The notes under the pieces were generated by a model. The model saw nothing but the letters and a program-made list of their open reading frames with translations, did no database searches and was not told the origin of the DNA. The position numbers were made by a program, and so were the translations under genes. From Kitasatospora sp. NBC_00315 (GTDB lineage Bacteria; Actinomycetota; Actinomycetes; Streptomycetales; Streptomycetaceae): a stretch of DNA of 64,000 bases. The first letter of the stretch is position 1. Every line of letters begins with the position of its first letter. Below, piece by piece: positions 52,977 to 61,983 of this stretch. The stretch lies in assembly GCF_041435095.1 (NCBI RefSeq), contig NZ_CP108025.1:1550001-1614000 (forward strand), written 5' to 3'.

Positions 52977-53306
52977 CCCCGGTCCACGACCTCCCCGGGG
53001 CGGCGATCGTCTTCCCCGCCGCCCCGGGGCAGCAGCACCCGGCGCCCCACAGCGCCGGCCCGCACCGAAGAGCACCGCCATGCACCACCCGAAGCACAGC
53101 GAACGCCTTCTCCCGCTGCCTCTCCCACGCCGGGGTTCTGCAGCGGTGCGCACCACCCCTCCCCCGGCCCCGGCCGGGGGTGCCAACGCACCGCAGGCAC
53201 TGCCACAGAGTGCGCCCAGTGAGTCGAACAGTCCCCCTGCACCAGCTCAGCCTGGTCCACAGGTCGGCTCGCCCACCCCAACCCCCTATGAACCTTGGGA
53301 GTGGAC
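52977..53306. other. Intergenic region between xdh operon and permease
   Basis: A 330-bp stretch with a strong hairpin after the xdh stop (listed separately) and the leader of the permease. Third-position GC and codon use give no convincing gene; a Pro/Ala-coding-looking shadow on the + strand is not supported. Confidence 0.6.
52993..53029 (+). terminator. Terminator after xanthine dehydrogenase operon
   Basis: CCCCGGGGCGGCG (52993-53005) and CGCCGCCCCGGGG (53017-53029) form a perfect 13-bp stem with an 11-nt loop, 17 bp past the stop. Confidence 0.7.
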
Positions 53307-54797
53307 ATGACCCGGATCCCGACGGAGCCAGGTACCACTGAAGACAGACCCGCCGAGGCGGACGCCCCCACGTCACCCCCGGCAACGCGCCCGAAGAGCT
53401 TTCTGGACACCTACTTCCGGATCTCGGCCCGGGGCTCCAGCCTCGGCACCGAACTCCGCGGCGGTGTCACGACCTTCATGGCGATGGCCTACATCCTGCT
53501 GCTCAACCCGATCCTGCTGGGCGGCGCCGACAAGAACGGCGTCCACCTGGATCACGCACAGCTGACCACGGCGACCGCGCTCGCCGCGGCCGTCACCACG
53601 ATCCTGATGGGCGTGGTCGGCAACGTCCCGCTGGCGCTGGCCGCCGGCCTCTCGGTCTCCGGCGCGCTGTCCACGATCGTCGCGCCGCACACCACCTGGC
53701 CACAGGCCTTCGGTCTCTGTGTGATCTACGGTCTGCTGATCGTGCTGCTGGTCGTCTCCGGCCTGCGCGAGAAGATCATGAACGGCATACCCCTGCCGAT
53801 CAAGCACGCGATCACCATCGGCATCGGCCTCTTCGTCGCGCTCATCGGCCTGGTCAAGTCCGGCTTCATCCACCACGGCCCGGACCCGTTCGGCCCGCCG
53901 GTGTCGCTCGGCCCCAACAGCGAACTGGTCGGCTGGCCCGTCCTGATCTTCTCGGTCACGCTGCTGGCGATCTTCATCCTGCTGGCCCGCAACACCCGGG
54001 GCGCGATCCTCATCGGCATCGCCGGCGGCACCGTACTGGCCTTCATCGTCAACGCGACCGTCCACCTGCCGGAGCACACCTGGAGCAGCTCCGTCCCGCA
54101 GTGGCCCGGCAGCCCGGTCGCCGCGCCCGACTTCGGGCTCTTCGGCGACGTGGATCTGTTCGGCGCCTTCACCGCCAAGGGCATGGGCGCGATCAGCGCC
54201 TCGGTCGCGGTCTTCACCCTGGTGCTGGCCGGCTTCTTCGACGCGATGGCCACCATCATCGGCGTCGGCACCGAGGCCGGGCTCGCCGACAAGCAGGGCC
54301 GGATGCCGGGTCTGTCCAAGGCCCTGTTCATCGACGGCGCCGGCGGTGCGATCGGCGGCGTCGCCGGTGGCGGCGGCCAGACCGTCTTCGTCGAGTCGGC
54401 CACCGGAGTCGGCGACGGCGCCCGGACCGGCCTCGCCTCGCTGGTCACCGGCGGCTTCTTCGCCCTGATGCTCTTCTTCTCCCCGATCGCCGGCATCGTC
54501 CCGGTCGAGGTCGCCTCCGCCGCCCTGGTCGTCATCGGCTCGATGATGATGAGCCAGGCCCGGCACATCGACTGGTCGGACCGCGAGGTCGCCATCCCGG
54601 CGTTCCTCACCTGCGTCCTGATGCCGTTCACCTACAACATCACCGCGGGTGTCGCGGCCGGCGTCATCTCGTACGTCGCGATCAAGGCCGGCACCGGCAA
54701 GTGGCGCGAGCCCGGTCCGCTGATGTGGGTCCTGACCGCGGTCTTCCTGGTCTACTTCGCGCTCAGCCCGGTGAAGGACCTGCTCGGCGTCCACTAG
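53307..54797 (+). CDS. NCS2 family purine permease (AzgA-type)
   Basis: A 496-residue transporter for guanine/hypoxanthine/adenine-type bases with about 12-14 membrane helices. SLGTELRGGVTTFMAMAYIL opens it in the AzgA manner. VEVASAALVVIGSMMM, EAGLADKQGRMPGLSKAL and GGGGQTVFVESATGVGDGAR are AzgA landmarks, the latter two near the substrate region. The ATG at 53307 follows GGGAG. It lies between the xdh operon and the XdhC gene, so it probably imports the enzyme's substrate. Confidence 0.93.
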   Translation: MTRIPTEPGTTEDRPAEADAPTSPPATRPKSFLDTYFRISARGSSLGTELRGGVTTFMAMAYILLLNPILLGGADKNGVHLDHAQLTTATALAAAVTTILMGVVGNVPLALAAGLSVSGALSTIVAPHTTWPQAFGLCVIYGLLIVLLVVSGLREKIMNGIPLPIKHAITIGIGLFVALIGLVKSGFIHHGPDPFGPPVSLGPNSELVGWPVLIFSVTLLAIFILLARNTRGAILIGIAGGTVLAFIVNATVHLPEHTWSSSVPQWPGSPVAAPDFGLFGDVDLFGAFTAKGMGAISASVAVFTLVLAGFFDAMATIIGVGTEAGLADKQGRMPGLSKALFIDGAGGAIGGVAGGGGQTVFVESATGVGDGARTGLASLVTGGFFALMLFFSPIAGIVPVEVASAALVVIGSMMMSQARHIDWSDREVAIPAFLTCVLMPFTYNITAGVAAGVISYVAIKAGTGKWREPGPLMWVLTAVFLVYFALSPVKDLLGVH

Positions 54798-54804
54798 CCC
54801 CGCC

Positions 54805-54840
54805 GCCGTCGGGCGGGAACCCCGGTTCCCGCCCGACGGC
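54805..54840 (+). terminator. Strong terminator after the permease
   Basis: GCCGTCGGGCGGGAAC (54805-54820) and GTTCCCGCCCGACGGC (54825-54840) form a perfect 16-bp stem with a 4-nt loop, 42 bp before the XdhC start. Confidence 0.8.
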
Positions 54841-54881
54841 ACCACCCCTCAGCCCCTGCCACGCGTAAGGAGCCCCCCGAC

Positions 54882-56111
54882 ATGCACGACATCGCCGAAC
54901 AGCTGCAGGCCTGGCACGCGTCCGGCCGCTCCTTCGCCGTGGCCACCGTGGTCGGCGTCTCCGGCAGCGCGCCCCGCGACCCCGGCGCCGCACTGGCCGT
55001 GGACGCGGCCGGCGAGGCGATCGGCAGCGTGTCCGGCGGGTGCGTCGAGGGGGCCGTGTACGAGCTCTGCCGGGAGGCCATCGCCGACGGGCAGCCCGTC
55101 CTGGAGCGCTTCGGATACAGCGACGAGGACGCCTTCGCGGTCGGCCTGACCTGCGGCGGGGTGCTCGACGTGTTCGTCCAGCCGATCACCCCGGGGGCCG
55201 ACCCCGCCCTCGACGCCGGGATCACCTACATCGCCTCCGGAACGCCGGTGGCCCTCGCCCGGGTGATCGAAGGCCCGGCCGGACTGCTCGGCGCCACCGT
55301 CGCCGTGACCGCCGACAGCCACCACGGCTCGCTCTCACCCTCCCCCGCGGCCGCCGCCCACCCGTCGCCCGCCACCGCGCCTCCCACGACGCGCTTCGCA
55401 CGGCCCCTCCCCTCGCTCGAACGCGCCGCCGTCGCCGAGGCCCGGGCCATGCTGGACGCCGGCCGCACCGGCCGGCTCGTGCTCGGCGCGGACGGGCGCC
55501 CCTGCGACGAAGGGCAGCAGGGCACCGTCACCTTCTTCGTCGAGTCCTACGTCCCCGCGCCCCGGATGCTGGTCTTCGGCGCCATCGACTTCGCCGCAGC
55601 CGTGGTGCGGATCGGCAAATTCCTCGGCTACCACGTGACCGTCTGCGACGCCCGCCCGGTCTTCGCCACCGCCCGGCGCTTCCCCGACGCCGACCAGGTC
55701 GTCGTCGACTGGCCGCACCGCTACCTGGACTCCCAGCTCGACCGGATCGACGGCCGCACGGTGCTCTGCGTCCTCACCCACGACGCCAAGTTCGACATCC
55801 CGCTGCTGGAGCGCGCCCTGCGGCTGCCGGTCGGCTTCGTCGGCGCGATGGGATCGCGCCGCACCCACCGCGACCGCAACACCCGGCTGCGCGAGGTCGG
55901 CCTGACCGAGGCGGAGATCGGCCGGCTGCGCTCCCCCATCGGCCTCGACCTCGGTGCCCGCACCCCCGAGGAGACCGCCGTCTCGGTGGCCGCCGAGATC
56001 GTCGCGTACCGCCGGGGCGGCAGCTGCCTCCCCCTCTCGGCCGGCGAGGGCCCGATCCACCACGACCTGGCCCGGCCGGCGGAGCAACCGTCCCGGTCGC
56101 ACGCGGCCTGA
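54882..56111 (+). CDS. xdhC: XdhC/CoxI family molybdenum cofactor maturation protein
   Basis: A 409-residue accessory protein thought to bind molybdopterin and load a sulfurated cofactor into xanthine dehydrogenase. The N-terminal XdhC_CoxI domain has SGSAPRDPGAALAVDAAG, VSGGCVEGAVYELC and GLTCGGVLDVFVQP. A linker (about 150-190) leads to the Rossmann domain (MLVFGAIDFAAAVVRIGKFL, FVGAMGSRRTHRDRN). TAAGGAG precedes the ATG at 54882. It is separated from the permease by a terminator, so it may have its own promoter. Confidence 0.94.
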   Translation: MHDIAEQLQAWHASGRSFAVATVVGVSGSAPRDPGAALAVDAAGEAIGSVSGGCVEGAVYELCREAIADGQPVLERFGYSDEDAFAVGLTCGGVLDVFVQPITPGADPALDAGITYIASGTPVALARVIEGPAGLLGATVAVTADSHHGSLSPSPAAAAHPSPATAPPTTRFARPLPSLERAAVAEARAMLDAGRTGRLVLGADGRPCDEGQQGTVTFFVESYVPAPRMLVFGAIDFAAAVVRIGKFLGYHVTVCDARPVFATARRFPDADQVVVDWPHRYLDSQLDRIDGRTVLCVLTHDAKFDIPLLERALRLPVGFVGAMGSRRTHRDRNTRLREVGLTEAEIGRLRSPIGLDLGARTPEETAVSVAAEIVAYRRGGSCLPLSAGEGPIHHDLARPAEQPSRSHAA

Positions 56112-56169
56112 GCCACCGTCCTGTCCCGGGCCGGCCCGGTGCGGCGGGCGCGCCGGCCGGGTGACGGCG

Positions 56170-56197
56170 GCAATCGGGCCGTTCCCGGCCCGATTGC
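56170..56197 (+). terminator. Terminator after xdhC
   Basis: GCAATCGGGCCG (56170-56181) and CGGCCCGATTGC (56186-56197) form a perfect 12-bp stem with a 4-nt loop, 59 bp after the stop. Confidence 0.75.
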
Positions 56198-56342
56198 GGG
56201 CCGCCCCGGGCCGGGGGAGGCTGGATTGAAGGACTGCCCGACGGCAGCGCCCGGCGCCGAAGCCGGGCCCCTGTGGACCGCCGGAGGTCACCACCCGCGC
56301 GACGCCCCTGCGGACGGCGCTCCTCGGGAAGGACTCAAGCCC

Positions 56343-56633
56343 ATGCGAACGCTGCTGGAAGTCGACCTCGACACCGAGACCGCCAACAGGCTGATCACCG
56401 ACGGGACGCTCCCCCAGGTGGTGGAGGGGATCCTGGCCGCGCTCGAACCCGAGGCCGCGTACTTCCACGCCCGGGACGGCCGCCGCGCCATGACGATGGT
56501 GGTGGACCTGGCAGACGAGGCGTCCATCCCCGCGGTCTGCGAACCGTTCTGGCACCAGCTCAACGCCCGTGTCACGGCTCACCCGTGCATGAACGCCGAC
56601 GAACTGCGCACCGGACTCGGCCGGCTCGGCTGA
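56343..56633 (+). CDS. Conserved-looking small protein of unknown function
   Basis: A 96-residue protein. ATG 56343 follows GGAAGGA with normal spacing and reads MRTLLEVDLDTETANRLITD. The middle part (PEAAYFHARDGRRAMTMVVD) and the closing FWHQLNARVTAHPCMNADEL suggest a ferredoxin-like alpha-beta dimeric barrel of the kind in YCII/ABM or DUF3303 proteins. No catalytic residues are assignable. It stands alone with strong coding GC pattern. Confidence 0.75.
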   Translation: MRTLLEVDLDTETANRLITDGTLPQVVEGILAALEPEAAYFHARDGRRAMTMVVDLADEASIPAVCEPFWHQLNARVTAHPCMNADELRTGLGRLG

Positions 56634-56873
56634 CCCGCGCGGGTGTCCCTCGTCCGCGCCCCGGTGGCCCGGGCGCTGGACGGTCGATGTCAAGGCCGCT
56701 GGACGCCCGGGGTGGCCTCGCGTCAGGCGATCCCGCTTCGATCGGCCCGGGCCGGCGGTCCGGGACGGCGCCCACGCCCCGGCTCCGTACGTCCCGCACT
56801 CCGAAGAGCCCGTCGGCTCGCGGACGACGCCCGGGTACCGCGCCGGCGCGCCTGGCTCCCCGGGGTCGGCCGT

Positions 56874-57104
56874 CTAGAGCAGCCGGACCTGCTCCGCCAC
56901 GGTGCGGCCCTCCTCCTGGGCGGGCTGGTAGCTGACCTTCTGCCCGACCGGCAGCACGTGGCGCCCCGGCGCGGCGGTCGGTACCCGGCCGCCCTCGCCG
57001 ATGACCGAGTCGTAGTAGACGATCACCTCGGGCCCGCCGTCGTCGGGCGTGATCGCGCCGTAGCCGAGTTCGTCGTGGTACGTGGTCACGATGCCGGTGG
57101 CCAT
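56874..57104 (-). CDS. Cold-shock-domain-like protein (degenerate RNP motifs)
   Basis: A 76-residue protein starting MATGIVTTYHDELGYGAITP, resembling the OB-fold start of CspA-type proteins. The second strand, PDDGGPEVIVYYDSVI, sits where the DVFVH motif lies, and GQKVSYQPAQEEGRTVAEQV matches the final strands. The nucleic-acid-binding RNP1 (KGFGF) reads LGYGA, and RNP2 (VFVH) reads VIVY, so binding may be altered. GGAG precedes the ATG at 57104. It is a single gene. Confidence 0.8.
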   Translation of the reverse strand: MATGIVTTYHDELGYGAITPDDGGPEVIVYYDSVIGEGGRVPTAAPGRHVLPVGQKVSYQPAQEEGRTVAEQVRLL

Positions 57105-57302
57105 GCGGTACTCCTTCGAGCGTGCGGACGGTGCCCATCAGGAGTAACAGACGACCGGCCGGGGCGCGGCGCCTGACACGCAGCGGGCGGCCCGATGTCA
57201 GTCGGCTGCACCCGCCGGCGGCGGCTGGGCCGTGGTCGCCGCCGTGGTCGCCGTCGGGGCCGCCGCCGGGGCCGCCGTCGCGCCTCCGGGCGGCGCCGGC
57301 CG

Positions 57303-59024
57303 TCAGCCCACGTTCAGCCGGGCCGCGAGGCGCAGCAGCCCCGGGGAGAGGCGGCCCAGCAGGCGGGCCGCCTTCGCCTCGAAGGTGACCGGGACGACCG
57401 GCTTGCCGGTGCGGACGGCGCGGACGATCTCGGCGGCGACCTTCTCGGGCGGGAAGCCGCGGCGGGCGTACAGCTTGGAGGCGCGCTGCTGCTTGGCGGC
57501 CTGCTGCTCGCCACTGACGCCGGAGAAGGTCGTGGTGCGGGTGATGTTGGTGTTGACGATGCCGGGGCAGATCGCGCTGACGCCGATCCGGGCCGGGGCG
57601 AGTTCGGCGCGCAGGCAGTCCGAGAGCATCAGGACGGCGGCCTTGCTGGTGGCGTAGGCGGCCAGCAGCTTGGACGGCAGGTAGGCGGCGGCCGAGGCGA
57701 GGTTGACGATGTGGCCGCCCTCCCCGCGCTCGGCCATCAGGGTGCCGAAGGCGCGGCAGCCGTGGATGACGCCCCACAGGTTGACGTCCAGGACGCGCTG
57801 CCACTCCTTCTCGGTGGTCTGCAGGAACGTCCCGGAGTGGCCGATGCCGGCGTTGTTGACCAGGACGTCCGGCACGCCGTGGGTGGCGGCGACCTGCTGG
57901 GCGAAGGCGTCGACGGCGGCGCCGTCGCTGACGTCCACCCGGTAGGCGTGGGCGGGCGGGCCGATCAGCGAGGCGAGTTCGGCGGTGCGGGTCGCGGCAT
58001 CGAGGTCCAGGTCGCAGACCACCACCCGGGAGCCCTGCTCGGCGAAGGCCAGCGCGGTGGCGCGGCCGATGCCGCTGCCGGCGCCGGTGACGACCACCAG
58101 CGGACCGTCCTGCGGCGGACCGGCTTTCTCTCCGGCCTCGGTACGGGCGGCGAACTCTCGGACCAGACCTGCCACGGCGGGCCCCTTCTCCAGCAGCGCG
58201 GACCAGTGGGTGGCGTCGAGCGAGCGCCGGGTGAGGTGCGGCACCCACCGCTCCAGGCCCTCCGAGAGCGCGACCCCGACGTAGCGGTCCCGGGTGAGGG
58301 TGACCAGCTGGACCGGCACCTCGGTGGGCCGTTCGCGCGGATTGCGCAGGGTGGGCCGCATGTTGGCCCGGTACAGCTCGATCCCGCGGACGGCGTCCTG
58401 GCGCAGGGTCGGCTGCGGGTGCCCGGGGCGCGGGGCGACGCCCTCCAGGTCGCGCAGCACCCGCGGCCAGGCCCGGGCCAGCCCGAACCGCCAGGTGGCG
58501 GGTGCGAGCAGCGGCAGGTGGAAGGCGGTGATGTACCAGGAGTGCAGGCCCTGCGCGAGGAGCTGTCGCAGGTGCCTGGGCGTGGGCCGGCGCATCCGGC
58601 GGCGCAGCCAGAAGCCCAGGTGGTCCAGGCACGGGCCGGACAGCGTGGTGTACGAGGCGAGCCGCTGCCCGGCGCCGGGGGAGGTGACGGCCTCCCAGGA
58701 CTGCAGCGATCCCCAGTCGTGGGCGACCAGGTGCACCGGGCGGTCGGGGCTGACGGCGTCGGCGACCGCGAACAGGTCGGCGGCGAGGTGTTCGAGGCGG
58801 TAGCCGTCCCGGTCGGCGGGCACGCCGGACGCGCCGGCGCCCCGCACGTCGTAGCGGACCACGTGGTGGTCGCGGGCGAGGTCGGCGGCGATGTCGTCCC
58901 AGACCACGTGGGTGTCGGGGTAGCCGTGCACCAGCAGGACGGTCGATCCGGCCGGGTCGCCCTGCTCGAAGACGGCGAGCGGCAGCCCGTCGGCGCTGTG
59001 CACGGTACGGCGGCGGGTGGTCAT
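57303..59024 (-). CDS. Bifunctional alpha/beta-hydrolase and SDR protein (EphD-like)
   Basis: A 573-residue fusion. Residues 1-280 are an epoxide-hydrolase-like alpha/beta-hydrolase (LLVHGYPDTHVVWDDIAADL; Asp nucleophile in HLVAHDWGSLQSWEA; His near THWSALLEKG). Residues 310-573 are an SDR (VVTGAGSGIGRATAL, NNAGIGHSG, YATSKAAV with the preceding Ser of LASAAAY). The domain order matches mycobacterial EphD, which acts on keto or epoxy lipid intermediates. The ATG at 59024 overlaps the M24 gene stop (ATGA), so it is in the same operon. The substrate here is unknown. Confidence 0.9.
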   Translation of the reverse strand: MTTRRRTVHSADGLPLAVFEQGDPAGSTVLLVHGYPDTHVVWDDIAADLARDHHVVRYDVRGAGASGVPADRDGYRLEHLAADLFAVADAVSPDRPVHLVAHDWGSLQSWEAVTSPGAGQRLASYTTLSGPCLDHLGFWLRRRMRRPTPRHLRQLLAQGLHSWYITAFHLPLLAPATWRFGLARAWPRVLRDLEGVAPRPGHPQPTLRQDAVRGIELYRANMRPTLRNPRERPTEVPVQLVTLTRDRYVGVALSEGLERWVPHLTRRSLDATHWSALLEKGPAVAGLVREFAARTEAGEKAGPPQDGPLVVVTGAGSGIGRATALAFAEQGSRVVVCDLDLDAATRTAELASLIGPPAHAYRVDVSDGAAVDAFAQQVAATHGVPDVLVNNAGIGHSGTFLQTTEKEWQRVLDVNLWGVIHGCRAFGTLMAERGEGGHIVNLASAAAYLPSKLLAAYATSKAAVLMLSDCLRAELAPARIGVSAICPGIVNTNITRTTTFSGVSGEQQAAKQQRASKLYARRGFPPEKVAAEIVRAVRTGKPVVPVTFEAKAARLLGRLSPGLLRLAARLNVG

Positions 59025-59893
59025 CGGGAGGCCTCCTCGGTGGTGGTGCTGTTCCAGCGCCGCACGTGCGGCAGGTCGTCGTCGAGCCAGTGGGCGCCGT
59101 CCTCGGTGACCACCAGCAGCTCCTCGAACTTGATGCCCACCTCCCGGAAGCCGATGTGCGGCTCGACCGCCCACAGACCGGGCGTCGGCGCGTGCCGGGA
59201 GGCCCGGCCGCCGGCCCAGAGCGGCGAGCGGCCCTGCAGGCGCTCACCGATCAGCTCGCGGCCGAGGGTCTGCAGCGTACGCACGCCGAAGCCGAACAGG
59301 TTCACCCCGGCCGGCCCGCGAGCGGTGGTCCGGGTCACCTGGTGGCCGATCACCCGGCCCGGGTAGACCTGGTGGCGGTTGTCGTAGCCGTGCGCGGCGA
59401 TCTGCGCGTCCACCGCCGCGTAGACCTCGCTGAGCGGCTTGCGGGCCCGCACCTCGCGCAGGATCAGCTCGCGGTAGACCCGCAGGTCGGCGGCCAGGCG
59501 GTCCCAGACCGGGTTCTCGCCGACCTTGCCGCCGTAGCCGATGTCGGCGGTGTAGCCGTCCACCACGGGCGCGCAGTCCAGCACGTACGGCATGCCCTCC
59601 TCCAGCCGGCGCGAGCCGGCGAAGAACTGCAGCGGGGTGTGGAAGTGCCGGAAGGCGGTGCGGTCGCCGAACCAGGCGAACGGCACGTGGAAGAAGTCCT
59701 GCACGCCGGCCACGACCAGGCACCGGCGCAGCTTCGCGGTCGCCTGGCGCTCGGTGACGCCCGGTTCGATCCAGGCGGCGACCTGCTCGGCGCAGTGGTA
59801 GGCGAGCTGCTGGGTCTCCCGGAACCGGCCGAGGTCGGCGTCGGTGTAGGGGAAGGCGGGCAGGCGTGCGGCGCGCGGTGCGGTGACGGCCAT
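59021..59893 (-). CDS. M24 family (methionine aminopeptidase/prolidase-fold) protein
   Basis: A 290-residue pita-bread-fold protein. Metal ligands are readable: the Asp of VLDCAPVVDGYTADIGYGG (two Asp), a later His in YPGRVIGHQV, the Glu of WAVEPHIGFR, and the Glu pair in IKFEELLVV. The ATG at 59893 follows AAGGAG eight nt upstream; GTG 59902 would overlap that site. Its position between a reductase and a hydrolase/SDR gene is unexpected for a peptidase. It may act on a small amide or N-acyl substrate, or be a non-peptidase homologue. Confidence 0.88.
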   Translation of the reverse strand: MAVTAPRAARLPAFPYTDADLGRFRETQQLAYHCAEQVAAWIEPGVTERQATAKLRRCLVVAGVQDFFHVPFAWFGDRTAFRHFHTPLQFFAGSRRLEEGMPYVLDCAPVVDGYTADIGYGGKVGENPVWDRLAADLRVYRELILREVRARKPLSEVYAAVDAQIAAHGYDNRHQVYPGRVIGHQVTRTTARGPAGVNLFGFGVRTLQTLGRELIGERLQGRSPLWAGGRASRHAPTPGLWAVEPHIGFREVGIKFEELLVVTEDGAHWLDDDLPHVRRWNSTTTEEASR

Positions 59894-59923
59894 CGGGTCC
59901 ACTCCTTGCGGGCGTCGGGGCGG

Positions 59924-61009
59924 TCAGAGGTCGAGGACGAGGGTCTCGCCCTCGGCCGCGCGGGAGACGCAGGGCAGCAGGACTCCGGCCGCGCGCTCCT
60001 CCCCGGTCAGGCGCCGGTCGCGGTGCTCGGGCGTACCGGCCAGCAGGTGCACCCGGCAGGTGCCGCAGAAGCCCTGGTGGCAGGAGTAGGGCAGGTCGGG
60101 GCGGGCCTCGAGGGCGACGTCCAGGGCCGAGCGGTCGGCGGGGACGTCCAGCAGCGGGCCGTCGGCGCCCAGGCGCAGGGTGAAACGGCTGCCGCCCAGC
60201 ACGGGTGCGGCGCCGAAGCGCTCGAAGTGCAGGGTGCGGGCCCCGGACGCCTCCAGCGCGCCCTGGACGGCGGCGAGCATCGGGGCCGGACCGCAGCAGT
60301 ACACGGCGGTGCCCGGACGGGTGTGGGCGAGCAGGTCCGCTCCGGTGGGAACGCCCTCCCGGTCGTCGGTGCGGATCTCCACCCGGGCCGGGTCCAGCGC
60401 ACGCAGCTCGTCGCCGAAGGGCAGGGCGTCCGCGGTGCGGCCGGTGTGCACCAACCGCCAGTCCAGCCCGAGTCGCCGCGCCTCGCGGGCCATCGGCAGC
60501 AGCGGGGTGACGCCGATCCCGCCGGCCAGCAGCAGGACGCGCGGCTCGGCGCAGAACGCGAAGCCGTTGCGGGGGCGGCGCACGGTCACCCGGGCGCCGA
60601 GGGCGAGCTCGTCGTGGATCTCCGTCGAGCCGCCGCCGCCCCCGGGCAGCCGACGCACCGCGACGCGGTACACCGCGGCGTCGGCGGGGTCGCCGCAGAG
60701 CGAGTAGTGGCGCTCGCGGCCGGACGGCAGCCGCAGCCGGATGTGCGCACCCGGCTGCCAGGCCGGCAGCCGGTCACCGCCGGGGTCGGCGAGCCGCAGC
60801 TCGACCACGTCCTCGGCGACCGTCCGGTGGCCGGTGACGGCCAGCTGCAGCGGCGGGACCGGCCGGGCCGGCGCACGACGCGGGCTGCGGCGCAGCAGCG
60901 GGCTGCCGAGCGCCGGGGTGTAGCGGTCGCCGAAGGCGGTGACGCGCCGCATGAAGCGGTCGGGCTCCGGGCGGCCGTACAGGTCGGGGGGCGGGGTGGT
61001 GAGGTCCAT
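59924..61009 (-). CDS. Phthalate-dioxygenase-reductase-type ferredoxin oxidoreductase
   Basis: A 361-residue three-domain electron-transfer protein. The flavin domain has RHYSLCGDP (RxYS), the NAD domain has LLLAGGIGVTPLLPMAREAR and YCCGPAPMLAAV, and the C-terminal ferredoxin domain has SCHQGFCGTCRVHLL plus LPCVSRA (four Cys for [2Fe-2S]). An N-terminal extension of about 50 residues precedes the flavin domain. AGGAG lies before the ATG at 61009. It is directly downstream of the ferritin-like PF10118 gene, so it is the likely electron donor to that or another oxygenase. Confidence 0.94.
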   Translation of the reverse strand: MDLTTPPPDLYGRPEPDRFMRRVTAFGDRYTPALGSPLLRRSPRRAPARPVPPLQLAVTGHRTVAEDVVELRLADPGGDRLPAWQPGAHIRLRLPSGRERHYSLCGDPADAAVYRVAVRRLPGGGGGSTEIHDELALGARVTVRRPRNGFAFCAEPRVLLLAGGIGVTPLLPMAREARRLGLDWRLVHTGRTADALPFGDELRALDPARVEIRTDDREGVPTGADLLAHTRPGTAVYCCGPAPMLAAVQGALEASGARTLHFERFGAAPVLGGSRFTLRLGADGPLLDVPADRSALDVALEARPDLPYSCHQGFCGTCRVHLLAGTPEHRDRRLTGEERAAGVLLPCVSRAAEGETLVLDL

Positions 61010-61041
61010 CCTGGCTGCTCCTGGCGACTGGTGGCGGCGGG

Positions 61042-61938
61042 TCAGTGCGGGGCGGCCGCGGCGCGGGCCGCCGGGGAGGTGGCCAGGTAGCTGAGGGCCT
61101 GGCCGGAGGAGCCCTCCTGGGTGGGGTGGTAGCCGCGCTTGAGGTAGCGCAGACCGGAGCGCAGCGACCTGATCGGGTCGGGCAGCATGCCGCGGTTCGC
61201 GATCCGGCGGGCCTCCGCCCAGGTGGGCCGGATCCGTCCGTCCAGGCTCGGGTCGGCGGCGAGCAGGAACCGCACGCCCCGTACCCAGAGGTGGACCAGC
61301 AGCGGCCCGGAGACCGCCATCCCGCGGACCCGGCGCAGGTAGCCCGGGTCGAGGTGGACCATCAGGTCGTAGGCGACGCTGCGGTGCTCGACCTCCTCGG
61401 CGCCGTGCCAGCGCAGCAGGTCGAGCATGGTGGGGTCGGCCTTGGCCCGGTCCAGACCCGGGGAGTTGAGCGCCCAGTCGCCGAGGAAGGCGGTGAAGTG
61501 CTCGATGGCGGCGACGAAGGCGACCCGCTCGATGATGTTCTCCCGGCGCTGACGGGCGTTCAGTCCGCTCCGCTCGCCGAGCACCCGCTGGAACAGCCAG
61601 GCGATCTGCCGCACGTACGGGCGGGGGTCCAGGCCCTGCGCCAGCAGGTGGTCCAGCACCTCCTGGTGGGCCTCGGCGTGGATCGACTCCTGGCCGATGA
61701 AGCCGAGCACCTCCTCCCGCAGCTGGTCGTCCCTGATCAGGGGCAGCGCCTCCTTGAACACCTTGACGAACCACCGCTCGCCCTCGGGCAGCAGCAGGTG
61801 CAGCACGTTGATGGTGTGGGTGGCCATCGGCTCGTCCGGGATCCAGTGCAGCGGAAGCTGCGACCAGTCGAACCGGACGTCGCGGGGTTCGAGGACGAGG
61901 CTGTCGTGGACGGTGGGAGCGGCGGTGGAGCGGGGCAT
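61042..61938 (-). CDS. PF10118-like metal-dependent hydrolase (ferritin-like diiron candidate)
   Basis: A 298-residue helical protein. Candidate metal ligands are Glu84 and His87 (GFIGQESIHAEAHQ), Glu146 and His147 (AAIEHFTAF), and Glu181, Glu184 and His185 (WHGAEEVEHRSVAYD), a spacing like a carboxylate-bridged di-metal site. The family is annotated as predicted metal-dependent hydrolase, but the helices and E..H pattern resemble ferritin-like oxygenases. AGGAGG precedes the ATG at 61938. It is first of four coupled genes with a reductase downstream, suggesting an oxygen-using enzyme. Confidence 0.8.
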   Translation of the reverse strand: MPRSTAAPTVHDSLVLEPRDVRFDWSQLPLHWIPDEPMATHTINVLHLLLPEGERWFVKVFKEALPLIRDDQLREEVLGFIGQESIHAEAHQEVLDHLLAQGLDPRPYVRQIAWLFQRVLGERSGLNARQRRENIIERVAFVAAIEHFTAFLGDWALNSPGLDRAKADPTMLDLLRWHGAEEVEHRSVAYDLMVHLDPGYLRRVRGMAVSGPLLVHLWVRGVRFLLAADPSLDGRIRPTWAEARRIANRGMLPDPIRSLRSGLRYLKRGYHPTQEGSSGQALSYLATSPAARAAAAPH

Positions 61939-61983
61939 GAGGGCCCTCCTGACCTGCGGGTGGCGGCTCGACTCTGGGCAACT

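Noticed and set aside
52977..53306. Possible purine riboswitch before the permease
   Set aside because: No conserved three-way-junction core or adenine/guanine aptamer elements could be seen; only a terminator hairpin is present.
56634..56873. Extra gene between the 96-residue protein and the cold-shock-like gene
   Set aside because: The open frames there are Arg/Gly-rich shadows with no ribosome-binding site or similarity.
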